A stretch of 64,000 nucleotides of DNA. Origin: Isoetes taiwanensis (taxonomy: Eukaryota > Streptophyta > Lycopodiopsida > Isoetales > Isoetaceae). Below the pieces are notes generated by a model, which did not search any database, had not been told where the DNA came from, and saw only the letters and a list, made by a program, of their open reading frames with translations. A program made the position numbers and the translations under genes. Below are positions 1 to 10,530 of the stretch, piece by piece. How positions within the stretch are numbered: the first letter of the stretch is position 1; each line of letters begins with the position of its first letter. The stretch covers positions 8,709,003 to 8,773,002 of the forward strand of contig JAJEKV010000006.1 in NCBI GenBank assembly GCA_021234155.1. The letters are read 5' to 3'.

Positions 1-1353
1 ATAAAGTAAGTGAATGCAGACGATATTCTTACATATTCGCCCCTGCGACAAAAAGCATGACATTGTTGCCCTCTGATAAGAGAGCTTTGTTAGCACATAC
101 TTCTAGTTCTTTCTACTCTTAAATCGCAGCATGATTATACTTTTGTCAATCTCTGCTTGCATCCACGCCAGGCACATATCCAATTGTGTGCATCCCACTC
201 TCAAAATTGTTCCATAGGATCTAAGAAAAGTTGCAAATAAATTTGAAACCACTTTCCTTGCAATTGGCCGATCATGCAGCTGCAGTGTTGGAAAATTTTC
301 CGGTTCTTTTCCTATCAACCTGATATGGTCAAAATTTGGATACGGATCAAAGACCGAAGTCAACAGAAATCAAAGATGGTATTGACAAACTTGAGGAAGT
401 GAAGTTGCTACATTGAGTATCAATAAAAACTGATGTATCCATGACTTAATCAGCACGTATTTTCTTCCAAACTCCTGCAGATGACATTCTAGAGAGAAAA
501 GAGAAGTCCATGCCAACCTCACAGAAAACAGACCCCACACAGAATCTCCCTCTCATAGAAATAATTCTTGATACCCATAGGCCTACTTATTTCCAACAAT
601 ACCCCTCACAAGTGTCTAAATTTATCAATCTCAATCTTGACAGCTACGATATGTAATGGATCCACATGCGGATATTCCTTGATTAAGTTCTACAAAATAT
701 GGACCATGGGAGAACACAAGCAAGGTCTTGGTACTTCCAGGTTGCATGGAAATGCAAATATGAAATTCGAGTTTGGATCAAAGCAGTGGTTGGTATGCCT
801 CAGTATCAAGTCCAAAAAGCACACACTTAAAGAATTATCTTCAATTCAAATTAGTATAAAAAGACACAAGATGTTTGTGGTTTTGGTCAATACTTCCCAA
901 ACTCTGTAAGAGGGAAACTCAATGCTGCTCTGTGATTGCATGTTTACAGGGAATGGTGAAGGTATTACTTGCCCAATATAACCCAAGGCCCACATATGAA
1001 GCAGTCCTGCTTACGTTTTCTGCAACTAGGAGTCTTTCTTGACTGGTTAAGCCCCGTGTTGCTGAAAATGTCATTTTGATCTATTGAGACTCGGCTGTAA
1101 TCATCATAATCTACCGATCTGCAAGATGGTTATTCGACCATCAAATACCGGATTCCTTAGAGACTTTAAAAGCATAAGGCTAACCTTGCAATAAATGTTT
1201 ACAATATGACCATATTGATTGCCAAAGTGAAACACCGTAATGATCATTGAGATACCTTCAAAATAAGAGAATAAAGCCTATCATTTACTCTGTAATACCC
1301 AATGCAACATCACTCTCCTCTAGTATCTCTTCTGAGCATAAAGGAATTGTCTT
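1..1353. other. Non-coding stretch, nothing recognised
   Basis: AT-rich sequence on both strands. An open frame on minus at 103-363 (86 codons) and one on plus at 568-909 (113 codons) have no motif or composition that I recognise as a protein family. I see no RNA gene or clear repeat. It may hold the 3' flank of the phosphopantetheinyl transferase relic that follows on minus. Confidence 0.4.
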
Positions 1354-2066
1354 TCAAAAATGGAAACTGCACTCGACTTTATCATTCTGAGTGCAAATAG
1401 AAGCATAGTGGGTAAGGGATGGTTCAAACAGGAGGAACCTCCAACAGTTTAGACATGGGACATCTATTTTGCTAAAAGAGATTGCCTGTGCATGTGGATG
1501 GATTGGAAGGTCTGTAACCTTTTTTAAAGAGAGATGTATAGTCTTTGACTCCATTAAGTGCAAACTAAAACACTTCAAGGATTCTCCACTGATTCCCCTC
1601 CCTGTAACCTTCACATATGCCTCTTTAAAGGTCCACAGCTGCAAGAAATTTTTTTGTTGCTCATCAGAATCATCAAATTCTTGTAACCAAGAGACTTCAT
1701 CTGGAGAGAACCTACGCTTTGCCAACTTCATAGACCCCGAACTTAGTTTGCGGATGCAGTTGACACGCCACAGGTTAAGAGGGAACTTATATGTGAGATA
1801 TTGAAGCAAAGTGATGGAGCATTCTGTTGCTTCTGCCTGGTTTTCCAAACTTATTTTTTATGAAGGTCAAAGAAGTTGGGTCTGCAAGTCCATTGGTATA
1901 TCTTGCCAGGGTAGTCCTCACTAGAACACGGGCAAGAAGGCGCTGCTTCCTTATTGTGTCAGTGCTGGCGTGGTGCACAAATGCCCTCTCATCTGGACCG
2001 ATGAAATACATAACTAGTTCAACTACTTATTGCCATATCTTCATACATCGGGATGCCTTTGCCAAC
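1354..2066 (-). pseudogene. Decayed Sfp-type 4'-phosphopantetheinyl transferase
   Basis: Family role: transfer of the phosphopantetheine arm of CoA to a serine of carrier proteins (fatty-acid, polyketide or peptide synthesis, lysine pathway). Seen: an upstream frame (1787-2011) with SPDER-like start FIGPDERAFV, the helix LLARVLVRTTLARY, then KNKFGKP and a remnant of the HFxISHT box (HFASISHI). The downstream frame (1354-1848) holds RRFSPDEVSWL and the catalytic LWTFKEAYVKVTGRG (the WxxKEA motif that helps bind magnesium and CoA). The two halves are in different frames and overlap. The stretch that should carry the GxDxE magnesium site between them is scrambled, and the start of the protein is missing upstream of 2066. 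A processed or exon-derived relic is most likely. Unrecognised small introns are an alternative, but the loss of the GxDxE box argues against a working enzyme. Confidence 0.7.
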
Positions 2067-2708
2067 ATAAACCAAGCAACGTAGAATACAAAACCCAACT
2101 AACCTTGACTCACACTTGCATTTTCCGAAGATGTCAGCCATTCGAATCGTGATAAAACTGCCATATTTTAGTAAGAACGGAGTAATTTACTGCAGCACAA
2201 TTGCAATTACAATAAGCAAGTCCCACTGGCGGCAGAAAAATGGCATCAGATTTGTGAAAAACGTACCCCTGGAGCTCGTTTTCAAGTAAAGCAAGGAATC
2301 CAGCCTACCCAACAGCAGAGGCAAGCAAAATCAACGGGCAGAGCAATTGAGTCTAGTGGCTCTCAAAAATTTCATGCACTTCCTGTGCGAAGCTCGTAGA
2401 ATTCCAAACGCAACCCACTGAAATAGCCGACCCCTCTGCTTTGTTCACCTAAAACCCTACTCGCGATAAGGATGCAGGCGCCACAGCAGCCCCTCCGCCC
2501 TTCGCATGCGATTCCTCGACCAGGCAACTGTAGCATCCATGCGTAAGAATCGATGTCCTTGCCTATCCTCCCAAGCAACCCCAGCCGCCCATCTCGTCAC
2601 GTGGCCAAATCAATGGCCCACAATCCCCCAGACCTCAAACGATCGTCCATCCAGACAGCACCGTGTAAGAAAGGAAGATAATATATAAACAAAATATAAT
2701 GGAAACAC
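2067..2708. other. Upstream flank of the PPTase relic, no gene recognised
   Basis: More GC-rich around 2390-2640 than its neighbours. Short open frames on both strands (minus 2372-2578, plus 2506-2688) show no recognisable family. It could be an old promoter or 5' exon region for the minus-strand relic, but I cannot show this. Confidence 0.3.
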
Positions 2709-3010
2709 AATGGCCCGGTGGTGTGGGCGAACCCAAGCCAGGCTCAAAACCCACTGACTATTATCGGGTGGTTCATAAATTAAAAAAATATACATCGCGT
2801 TGACAGTCTAGTGGTCAAACCATTGGTTATGGGCAACCCCCAGCCAGGCTCAAAACCCATTGACTATCATCGGGTGACTCAGAAAAGAAAAAAAATATCT
2901 ATCGCGCTGGTAGTCTAGTGGTCAAGCCAAGCCATTGGTTATGGGCAATCCCCACCCAGGCTCAAAACCCACTGTCTACCATCGGATGGTGGCAAAAAGA
3001 GGAATGAAAA
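2709..3010 (+). repeat. Tandem tRNA-type SINE array (about three units)
   Basis: A unit of about 107 bp repeats at 2794 and 2901, with a 5'-truncated unit before it (about 2709-2793). Each complete unit has a pol III A-box-like GTCTAGTGGTCAA (2806 and 2912 regions) and all three have a B-box-like GGCTCAAAACCC (2741-2752, 2847-2858, 2959-2970). The units end in A-rich tails before the next unit starts. This is the layout of a tRNA-derived SINE inserted, or duplicated, head to tail. The source tRNA cannot be named from this alone. A further B-box-like GGTTCAAACCC lies at 3033-3043. Confidence 0.6.
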
Positions 3011-3698
3011 AACTGAAGGAGAACACAAGGCAATAGCACTGGGTTCAAACCCGTATGTTCTCAAATTAATACGTAGTTTAAGTGGAATTTTAGCATGTAA
3101 ACCATTAAATTGCTCACGAGTTGCATATATTCATCGAAAAATATCTCAAGTAATCATGGACCTTTCATTATTTCGGCTTCACACGATCATATGTGATTGA
3201 TTCATCACTTGCCTTAGTAATTATGTAAAATGAGGGTTCTATTGTTGAATAAGATGAGAAAGGATGTAATTGTAGTATAAATAAGATAGAATATGAAGTA
3301 GGTTCGGCATGAGAAATGTCGTATGGCCAACCACTCTCCTTCACAAGCCACATTCCCTTATAGTTAAAGAATCCTAGAACATAAGGGAATTTTGGGGAGG
3401 TTTTTTGGACTTCTTTACAGAAATTCCTGATGATAATTTTGGAAAAGAGAAATGTTTGCGGCATTTCTTGTATTTATAATTCTAGTACTATGTGAAAGCT
3501 ATCTACACATATATAATTCAGTTTCCAAATATTCGATTCTTTTATGCTCTATGATCTTGGCGACACGTTATGTAGAATGGCATGGGGGAGGCCATTCTTG
3601 ACATGACCATGACAGAGAATCGGGGAGCCCCGTAGAGGGGGCGACCTGATTCGCAGGTCATGGGGGCAAGAAGAATGGTCGACCCCATGCCATTGTAC
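3011..3698. other. AT-rich spacer with an inverted repeat
   Basis: No gene recognised. The segment around 3573-3603 (ATGGCATGGGGGAGGCCATTC) is partly inverted-repeated at 3670-3696, giving a fold-back next to the small element that starts at 3699. Confidence 0.35.
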
Positions 3699-3810
3699 TA
3701 CGTCAAGGCAAGAAGAATCGGATTCTCCAGGTTTTGTGGACCCATTTTCCATTCTTGACAAGAATGATCAGAGTATCGGGCAAGAACATAGACCCACTTG
3801 CCTTGACGTA
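3699..3810. mobile_element. Small MITE-like element with perfect 14-bp inverted ends
   Basis: TACGTCAAGGCAAG at 3699-3712 is exactly inverted at 3797-3810. If the outer TA is counted as target, the inverted ends are CGTCAAGGCAAG with a TA duplication, as expected for Tc1/mariner-type miniature elements. The interior of about 84 bp has no coding capacity. A simple hairpin without transposition history is the alternative. Confidence 0.4.
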
Positions 3811-5690
3811 TAATTCTTTTTCCTGGGTACATATTTCCGGCGTACGTTTCCGGGGAATTTTCTGAGTTGTGGCGATGGAGGGCAATCGGATGCCATAGCC
3901 GGACCCTTAGCTTATTCTTTGTGCTGAAGTGGTCTGATGAGGAGTTGTGGAAGAAACGTAAATGAAAATAGATTGGCCTCGATCATCACATGCAGCTACA
4001 GAGCTTCGGATCCTTCCTTTCTTTCCCAGCGTTCGGCTTAAATCCTTCCCTTTCTCTATGATCTTTGGTGATGCAGATTATTTCCATGGATTCGTTTGAG
4101 CATGAAAGAGATTCGTGATGATATTATTGCTATGAAAGATTATTGCAGATTATTTCCATGGATTCGTGAAGAGATTATTACTATGAAAGAAACCAATAGA
4201 AAAGCATGCTTCTGGTGTTAAGCTGACAAAAGGAGGCTGACTCAGGCTGACTGGAAAGATCAGGGAAGAACAAGGAAAAATATATATATTTCTAAAAAAA
4301 AGGAGATCATGGTTTGCAAATAGGGCATTGACAATTTTTTTGAAGGACGACCGACCCAACAGCCATATTCAGAAGGTTTTTCCGGATCTCTGTTCGGCAT
4401 CAGACAAGCTATCTATCATATTCGGCCGTTTTGCCAGCATCTTCATCAATCAGTATTTCTGTTTCAACGGTTTGTGTGGAATATATTTACCCTTGCAGAA
4501 TAGGCAGCAAATGCCTTCATTTCGGATGGAGTGTATGATTTCTAGGCTGAAGATCCAGCCGTGGCATGAAATACTGGTGGCAGGCAACAGAGATTACAAC
4601 TGAACCTCTTTTTTCGTCATCATTCTTGCAAGCTTGCCTCAGTTTCGGGCCTGTGGAACTTGAATCTGGCAGCCCAACAACCCAAAAAAAAACTCCTCTA
4701 TTGAATCTGGTTATAATAAGTTTTTCACATCGTTGGGCTTCCAGGAAGAGCTTATTTATAGAATTGTTGAAGCATAGGAACATCCAGCTGCAAATACTAA
4801 ATATATTATGGAAGAGAGAAGCAAGCTATCAGTTTCAAATGGGTCATGTTTGACAACTCCGGCAAAATGAAACCTGTTAAGAAGCAAGTTATAAGTTTCA
4901 AATGGGTTATTTTGGGTTATGCCATAGCAAAGCTTAATTCTGCTATGTTTCATTATCTTAAAGTAAGGCACCATTTTGTTTGCGTGGCGCGTGCTTGGCA
5001 CTGCTCGCTTCTTTGGACCCAAAAGCCTCCCTAAATCTGCTTAAAAATCTCCAGATATATTCGACCTGCCCTGAAATTTAGCACGAAAGAGTTGCAAGGC
5101 GATGGAGCAGCGATTTGTTGCCCAAAAACTCGCCCAAATGAACAAACCTGAGATTTTTCGCCCAAATTTGAGTACTCCGCTCAGTAAACCATACTTGAGC
5201 TCATGTATTTTTAATATCATTATGGTGAAAGCCAAACTTAACATTGTCTCTAGCATCGTAATATGCTCCCACCAGATTTATCTGTCAAAACATTCAGTTT
5301 CGGGTTAAATTCATCCCTCCGCTTCTTGCCATCAAAGAGACATATTCAAGGAATAGCATAAATAGGAAGGGGCAAAAATCCATGCTATCAGGAAAAGCTA
5401 TTTGTAATTTTATGCATCAGACAATGGAAAAGCTATTTATAATTTCATGTCAGAAAATGGAAATATCAAACACCATGATATAAGATCTGTTTTGATTACG
5501 CCAGCAAGGAATAGAGAAGAAATGGAACTGAATTTATGAATTTCTAGTTGTTTGCATTCTTGATGGGCCGGTATGCTTATGTAGTGTTTTCTATTGAGAT
5601 TTCATAGTTACTTTTACTATCATTAGGTAGCTCCATTTAGTTTTTATAAATTTGCAATTCTTCACTTGATGGTGGAACTGTGTGTGACAG
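3811..5690. other. Intergenic region with one direct repeat
   Basis: No gene family recognised. GCAGATTATTTCCATGGATT occurs twice, near 4075 and 4145, a 70-bp-spaced local duplication. The last part, before the armadillo exon at 5691, probably contains intron sequence of that gene. Confidence 0.35.
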
Positions 5691-5995
5691 GATGAAATTT
5701 GCAAATCTGTGGAAAAGTTGGGTGGTCTAAAGATGATTGCATTTCTAGATGAAGCAACAAGTTACGCGAATATCACAGCTGTCAAAAGTGCTCTTGGTCT
5801 ATTAACGTAGTTGATATGGCGTCTATAAATACTAGTTTTCTCTTCAGCTATCTTGAGTCTATTACGTGATAGCTTCTGCAGTTAAGTGGAAGTGATGCCA
5901 ATAAAGATGCTATTGTATCATATGGTGGACTGGATAAGCTAGTGAGAATGGGCAATTGTTTTTTAGATGATCATGTTACATATGCTTATTCTTAA
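5691..5995 (+). pseudogene. Two exons of an ARMC6-like armadillo-repeat gene (fragment)
   Basis: Seen: after a splice-acceptor-like TGTGTGTGACAG, the frame from 5691 reads DEICKSVEKLGGLKMIAFLD and continues to an SALGLLT end. A GT...AG intron-like gap (about 5807-5881) follows. Then QLSGSDANKDAIVSYGGLDK (from 5879) leads to a stop near 5993. These are consecutive armadillo-type repeats in the style of ARMC6 proteins (SGSDANKDAIV with GG-LDK). The phase across the apparent intron is not clean, and no other exons are visible on either side. I read it as a gene fragment. A working gene with long introns reaching outside the recognised parts is less likely. Confidence 0.5.
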
Positions 5996-6836
5996 CTATC
6001 CTCATTGTTTGTGTCCAACAACCTCAAGCCCATCTCCTCCCCTCCCCCTCCAACTAGTTCATAAAAAATAAAAAGCAACATTGGTGAGTAGCACATGTTT
6101 GATGTTAATTTTAAACTGGCATCAAGTTCAACGTCACACAAATCCATCTATGTAAGCGAGTCAATAAAGAGAAATGTTCGCGGCGGCCGCCGCGATAAAT
6201 TTTTTGTACTGATACAATGTGGTTTCTTGCTTGGACATGAAAGTTATAACTCAACATTAGAAATGGGTATTGATGGCGCTTGTTACATTGGGCTACCATG
6301 TACTTGTATGATTCTTGTATGAATGGTGTTGTTATGTATAGTTAATTGCATGGTTATGGACATGGATATGCTGGTTCTCGCTATGTCTACAAATAATGAT
6401 GACTCTAACATACATGTGGGGCATGCGGTGAGATCTTGGCTGATGCATGAGTGCATATCCTTTGGGGCAAGGGCAGGGTCCACTTGGAGTGGACTGGACT
6501 GCTTCCAAACCCTGGCATGCTTGCACAATAACCCACTCAGCCTAGTGGGTTATTGCGCAAAACCCCCTAGTGTAGCGTTAAAGTTTTCCTTTGCCAATGT
6601 CTAAAGCCTTAGAGTTGAGTCCACACATAATGTGGACATGTAAATATGCAACAATGATATCCAAATTTGTCTAGAAAGAGGCCATTACTGTCACAAACAG
6701 CATCATTTCAGTGTTTATGTAATATGAGGGGGTTTAAAAACAGGTCAGAAGGATCAAATTACCAAGTAACATACATAATACATGCTATAAGCTCCACTGC
6801 TATAAAGGAAGAAATTCTGCTAAGAAAAAGGAAGTT
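5996..6836. other. Spacer with a GC palindrome and a hairpin
   Basis: No gene recognised. It contains a perfect 16-bp palindrome CGCGGCGGCCGCCGCG at 6179-6194 in otherwise AT-rich DNA. It also has a hairpin with 17-bp arms (6521-6537 and 6544-6560, one mismatch) and a 6-base loop. The end of this stretch is the 3' flank of the minus-strand esterase gene. Confidence 0.5.
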
Positions 6837-7775
6837 TTACACATGCTGATCCAACCAGAGTTTGATTTGAGAAGTGACAATAGTTCTGTTCTCTTCAGAC
6901 TCACCTTGGAAAAGAGAATGGCGCATACCATCATACAATTTGAAGGTTTTGTCCTGACTTTGAGCTCTGTTATACAGCTCCTGGCTAGCAGTTGGATCAG
7001 CAACAACATCATCAGTTCCATGCATAACAAGAAAAGGAGCTTTAACTTTCTCCAAATTCTTCATCAAATATGCACACATGCCAACAAGTTCTCTCATGGT
7101 TCCAACCCTGGGCTTACCTGTGTAACGTCTAGGATTTCCACCAATAAGTTTACCTCTTTCTGGGTCCCTGATAGCCTTTCTCACTATGTTGTTCTCAGGC
7201 ATAACAGCCCATGAATCAGCAAATCCAAGCATCAGCATTCTATATCCATACAGATGTATCAGAGATGGTTTCATACCATCAGGAATCATAATCAATGGAG
7301 CAGAAAGAATAATCCCATCCCAGCCTTCAGGATCTTGCAAATGCATAAGTAGGGTTATACCTCCTCCCATGGATTCTCCAAATAGAAACCTTGGCAGATC
7401 CTTGTATGGCACAGAATCCCTAACAGATTTGAAATAAAGAAGGGATGTTTCTGCAAATTTGTGGACATCATAGACATAGCCATGGATACCTTCTGATCGG
7501 CCATGACCTAACAGATCCGCCGTAAAGGCGCCATAGCCCCATTGCGCCATTAATATCGCCAAGCTCTGAAATAGCCATCCTGCATCGCTGCCATAGCCGT
7601 GAGTAAGGCAAACTATGGCTTTTGGAGATCGGTTCAAGGGAAGAAAAGATTGAGTAAAGATCTTTCCGTTTGGAGTATCAAAATACTGCGAAGAATGCTT
7701 GATGCCCTGTGACGAATAGAACTCTTCTTCCGGCATGTCGCCCCAATAATTTGCAGGTTTGCTCTGCTCCGCCAT
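6837..7775 (-). CDS. Caffeoylshikimate esterase / monoacylglycerol lipase-like alpha/beta hydrolase
   Basis: Intact 312-codon single-exon frame. The N-terminus NYWGDMPEEEFYSSQG, then FDTPNGKIFTQSFLPL, is the hallmark start of plant caffeoylshikimate esterases, which cleave caffeoyl shikimate in lignin precursor synthesis and are related to monoacylglycerol lipases. Catalytic parts: oxyanion HG at residues 59-60, nucleophile Ser135 in GESMG, Asp256 in HGTDDVV and His286 in GMRHSLF. The DLLGHGRSEG and RYTGKPRVGTMREL blocks also match the family. Length is close to the ~330 residues usual in angiosperms. There is no signal peptide, so it is probably cytosolic. The start is the first Met and keeps the full conserved N-terminus. 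In non-seed plants this family could act mainly as a lipase, so the substrate is uncertain. The family and intactness are not. Confidence 0.9.
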   Translation of the reverse strand: MAEQSKPANYWGDMPEEEFYSSQGIKHSSQYFDTPNGKIFTQSFLPLNRSPKAIVCLTHGYGSDAGWLFQSLAILMAQWGYGAFTADLLGHGRSEGIHGYVYDVHKFAETSLLYFKSVRDSVPYKDLPRFLFGESMGGGITLLMHLQDPEGWDGIILSAPLIMIPDGMKPSLIHLYGYRMLMLGFADSWAVMPENNIVRKAIRDPERGKLIGGNPRRYTGKPRVGTMRELVGMCAYLMKNLEKVKAPFLVMHGTDDVVADPTASQELYNRAQSQDKTFKLYDGMRHSLFQGESEENRTIVTSQIKLWLDQHV

Positions 7776-8933
7776 AGCAATCTGCTACGAAATCAAAACC
7801 GAGGCAGATAAAAGTAGGATCAAAATGCTGAACTTGAGCTCCAGATCCGGCCCTGCGGATCAGATTCAGATTTGGATTACAGACTGGAAATGGGCTGTCA
7901 AATGCAAAGCAAAATTGAAGATCGGAGCAGAGGGCGAAGCTGGCCGCATCTGCTCGAGAAATTAAAGCGGTTGAGACTGTGCACTTTTAACGGTGGGAAT
8001 TTATCTAATCCTTCATCGCAGCCGTCAAATGCGCGTGCCAATTTCTCTAGCCTACTTTCATTGAATGTTTGGTAAACAAACGTCTTTGTTTGGTAAGGAA
8101 ATGTCAAAGTGTGTGTCTTTTATCGAATAACTTTTTTTTTGTGGACTCGGAATCTTTCATTCCCCACAATATTATTCAAACATTTCTTAAAACGAAGATA
8201 GGCTAGTATAGATTTCTTACTAAGGTTGCCCAATGTTTTTTAAGGATCGAGCCCTTGGGTTTTTTTTTCAAAAAATGTTAAATTTTTCTAATCTAAGTTT
8301 TGCCACGTGCACCCTGTGTAGACCCATATGCATCGGACTATTGGGAGAAAATTTAGGATCCAACGGCTCAAGATTATTTGGATTTTTAAAACATGCGAGG
8401 AAACCAAAGGAACTTCATAAGCTTCCACAACATCATTGAAACATTTCTTAAAAGGAAAATCATAAGCTTGGATATTGCACTCTCGTAATATAAAACAACC
8501 AATATAACACTTATACATACTATATCTAGTGTTTTAGTGCTTGTGTAAGTGGAATTGGCACCTCCTACAAACCTCATTTTAAATTGGGGTAGACAACTAA
8601 TGCGCAACATGTCATAGAATTCATCATGCCTCACATGTCCCCTAAATGATCATCATAACACAATAAAACGCAACATAGTTCGAAAATAGCAGAGTTCGGC
8701 CCCTAAAAATCCGCCCACTTCCCTTACATTCCGGTTATCTCAAAAAATTTCCGGCAAGAAAACACAAAATTTCCGGTAAAATACACTAAAAATGCACTGG
8801 CATATGTTTTTTCTGATAGCCTCCAATATCAAGCGGCATTTTTACTGGCTAGGCATATTGCTATTTCCGAGCCCTAGAATGCAAGGCAAAAAAAACTTGG
8901 CATGCCTTTACTTCATTAATGACTTTATAGTTT
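7776..8933. other. Promoter side of the esterase gene and AT-rich spacer
   Basis: The first 200-300 bp upstream of the minus-strand start (7776-8050) are somewhat richer in GC and probably hold the promoter and 5' UTR. No clear TATA box was fixed. The rest has no recognisable gene. Confidence 0.35.
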
Positions 8934-10297
8934 ACGTAAACGACACTTAGGTGTCATCCTTCCCCCTTAACCAATGTGGTGGTGACACGTGTCGTTTTTT
9001 ATTCGACTTTCATTTTCAGGCATGTAGCCTATATAGTCTACATCCATTTTATTTAGTTGCATTCCAAATGTTTTAGTTGCATTCCAGTATTCAAATTTTT
9101 CACTTGCATTCCAATGGACAGATCATTTTACACTAAATTTCAGAGATCATTTTACACAGAAATCATTTGGAACATCATTACACTGATCATTACACAGATA
9201 TACAAAAAGCACAGATATACAAAAAGCACAGATTATATTTCACAATGAGTACAAAATCATATTTCAAAAGCACAGATTATATTTCACAATGAGTACAGAT
9301 CATATTCCAGTAAACACAGATAATATTCCAGTATTTCCAAAACACAGATCATATTCCATCAGCCTCAACATCAAACTCATCTTCCATGTCACTATCTTGA
9401 TCATCCTGCATGTTAGAAATATCTCCAAGCACAGGGGTTCTAGAAGTACAACCCTCAGGAGTAAGAATGTTGAAGGTCGGGGCTTAACAATCCATGGCTG
9501 CAAACCTCGAAGAAGCTCTATAAAGTAGAACTAAAGTATGCAATAGAACCTTCAGATGAGAATCCATATCAAACCTTCACAGCAGATCTTCAATCTACAA
9601 CACATTCAAATTAGAATGTTCACCATAAACATGCACAATGTAAATACCTAACATGCAGAATACTTAACATACAGAATACTCAACATGCAGAAAGCTAACT
9701 GGTTATCTCAGGGATGCAGAGTCGACAGACCAAAACTGGGCTAACTCACTCGGCTAAGCTGTTGTATTCTCCACAAAACGTCACTCCAGCACTATAAACT
9801 TCCAAAATATTGCAATGTACCTTCAGAATTAACAATATGATGAACCTAGAAGCAAGATCCATGTCTGCAAGTAAAAGAACAAGAAAGTTAGCTAAAAGAA
9901 AACTCACACTTCAAGAAAATCACAAAAATACCTGAGTTTAGTGAAACAGATCTTCAGAACCTTGAAAACTCTCGAGCAAAACAAAATTCCAGCTTGCTTC
10001 AGGTCAAAAATCATGCATCTTAGGCCAGCGCCATAGATTCTTTCCAAAAAAACCTTCAAATCTTGAAAAAATGATACCAAATCGATCTTCCAACTTGCGC
10101 CAACTGAAATCCTAACAAACTAAGGCCAGCGCCTTAAAAAATCTGGCCGGCGCCTCAAAAAGAAACAGGACGACGTCTCCGAAGATCCATCGCCTACTTG
10201 CAAGCAGTAAAGCGTAAAAAAACGAGGAAAAAAATTTGTGAAGGAAAAAAATGGTGACGTGGCGCCGAGGGGGATGACACCTAAGTGTCGTCCACGT
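8934..10297. mobile_element. 1.36-kb element with 26-bp inverted termini, non-autonomous
   Basis: The ends at 8934-8959 and 10272-10297 are inverted copies with two mismatches in 26 bases. Their core CGACACTTAGGTGTCATCC is itself partly palindromic (GACACTTAGGTGTC). The interior has short direct repeats (TTAGTTGCATTCCA near 9052-9110, and the AAAGCACAGATTATATTTCACAATGAGTACA type unit, about 9216-9300) and no long frame. No convincing target duplication flanks it, so the superfamily (Mutator-like or other) is open. Confidence 0.5.
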
Positions 10298-10300
10298 TTT

Positions 10301-10327
10301 AGGAATGTCCACTTAGTGGACATTCCT
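10301..10327. repeat. Perfect hairpin next to the 1.36-kb element
   Basis: 12-bp arms AGGAATGTCCAC and its complement flank a TTA centre. It lies 3 bp outside the right terminus of the inverted-end element and may be part of its target or of a second fold-back. Confidence 0.6.
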
Positions 10328-10437
10328 ATATACAAGAATTCTAGGCCATCGCGATTGTTGACCACTTGTGTAGAAAATTGAGTCATTGAAGAGGAATTTT
10401 CATAAAGCATGTATACTTTGCAAGTTATTCATATTTC

Positions 10438-10526
10438 CACTTAAGGTGACATTCTCATGTGGAAACACTGCCAACGTGCAGAGGCGCAGAGCTAGTGTTG
10501 ACACATGAGAATGTAACCTAAAGTGA
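10438..10526. repeat. Fold-back repeat, possible miniature element
   Basis: The arm at 10438-10461 (ending GACATTCTCATGTG) is inverted at 10502-10526. Pairing extends inward through AACACT/AGTGTT. The stem is about 30 bp with a loop of about 25 bases. No target duplication was recognised. Confidence 0.5.
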
Positions 10527-10530
10527 CTTT

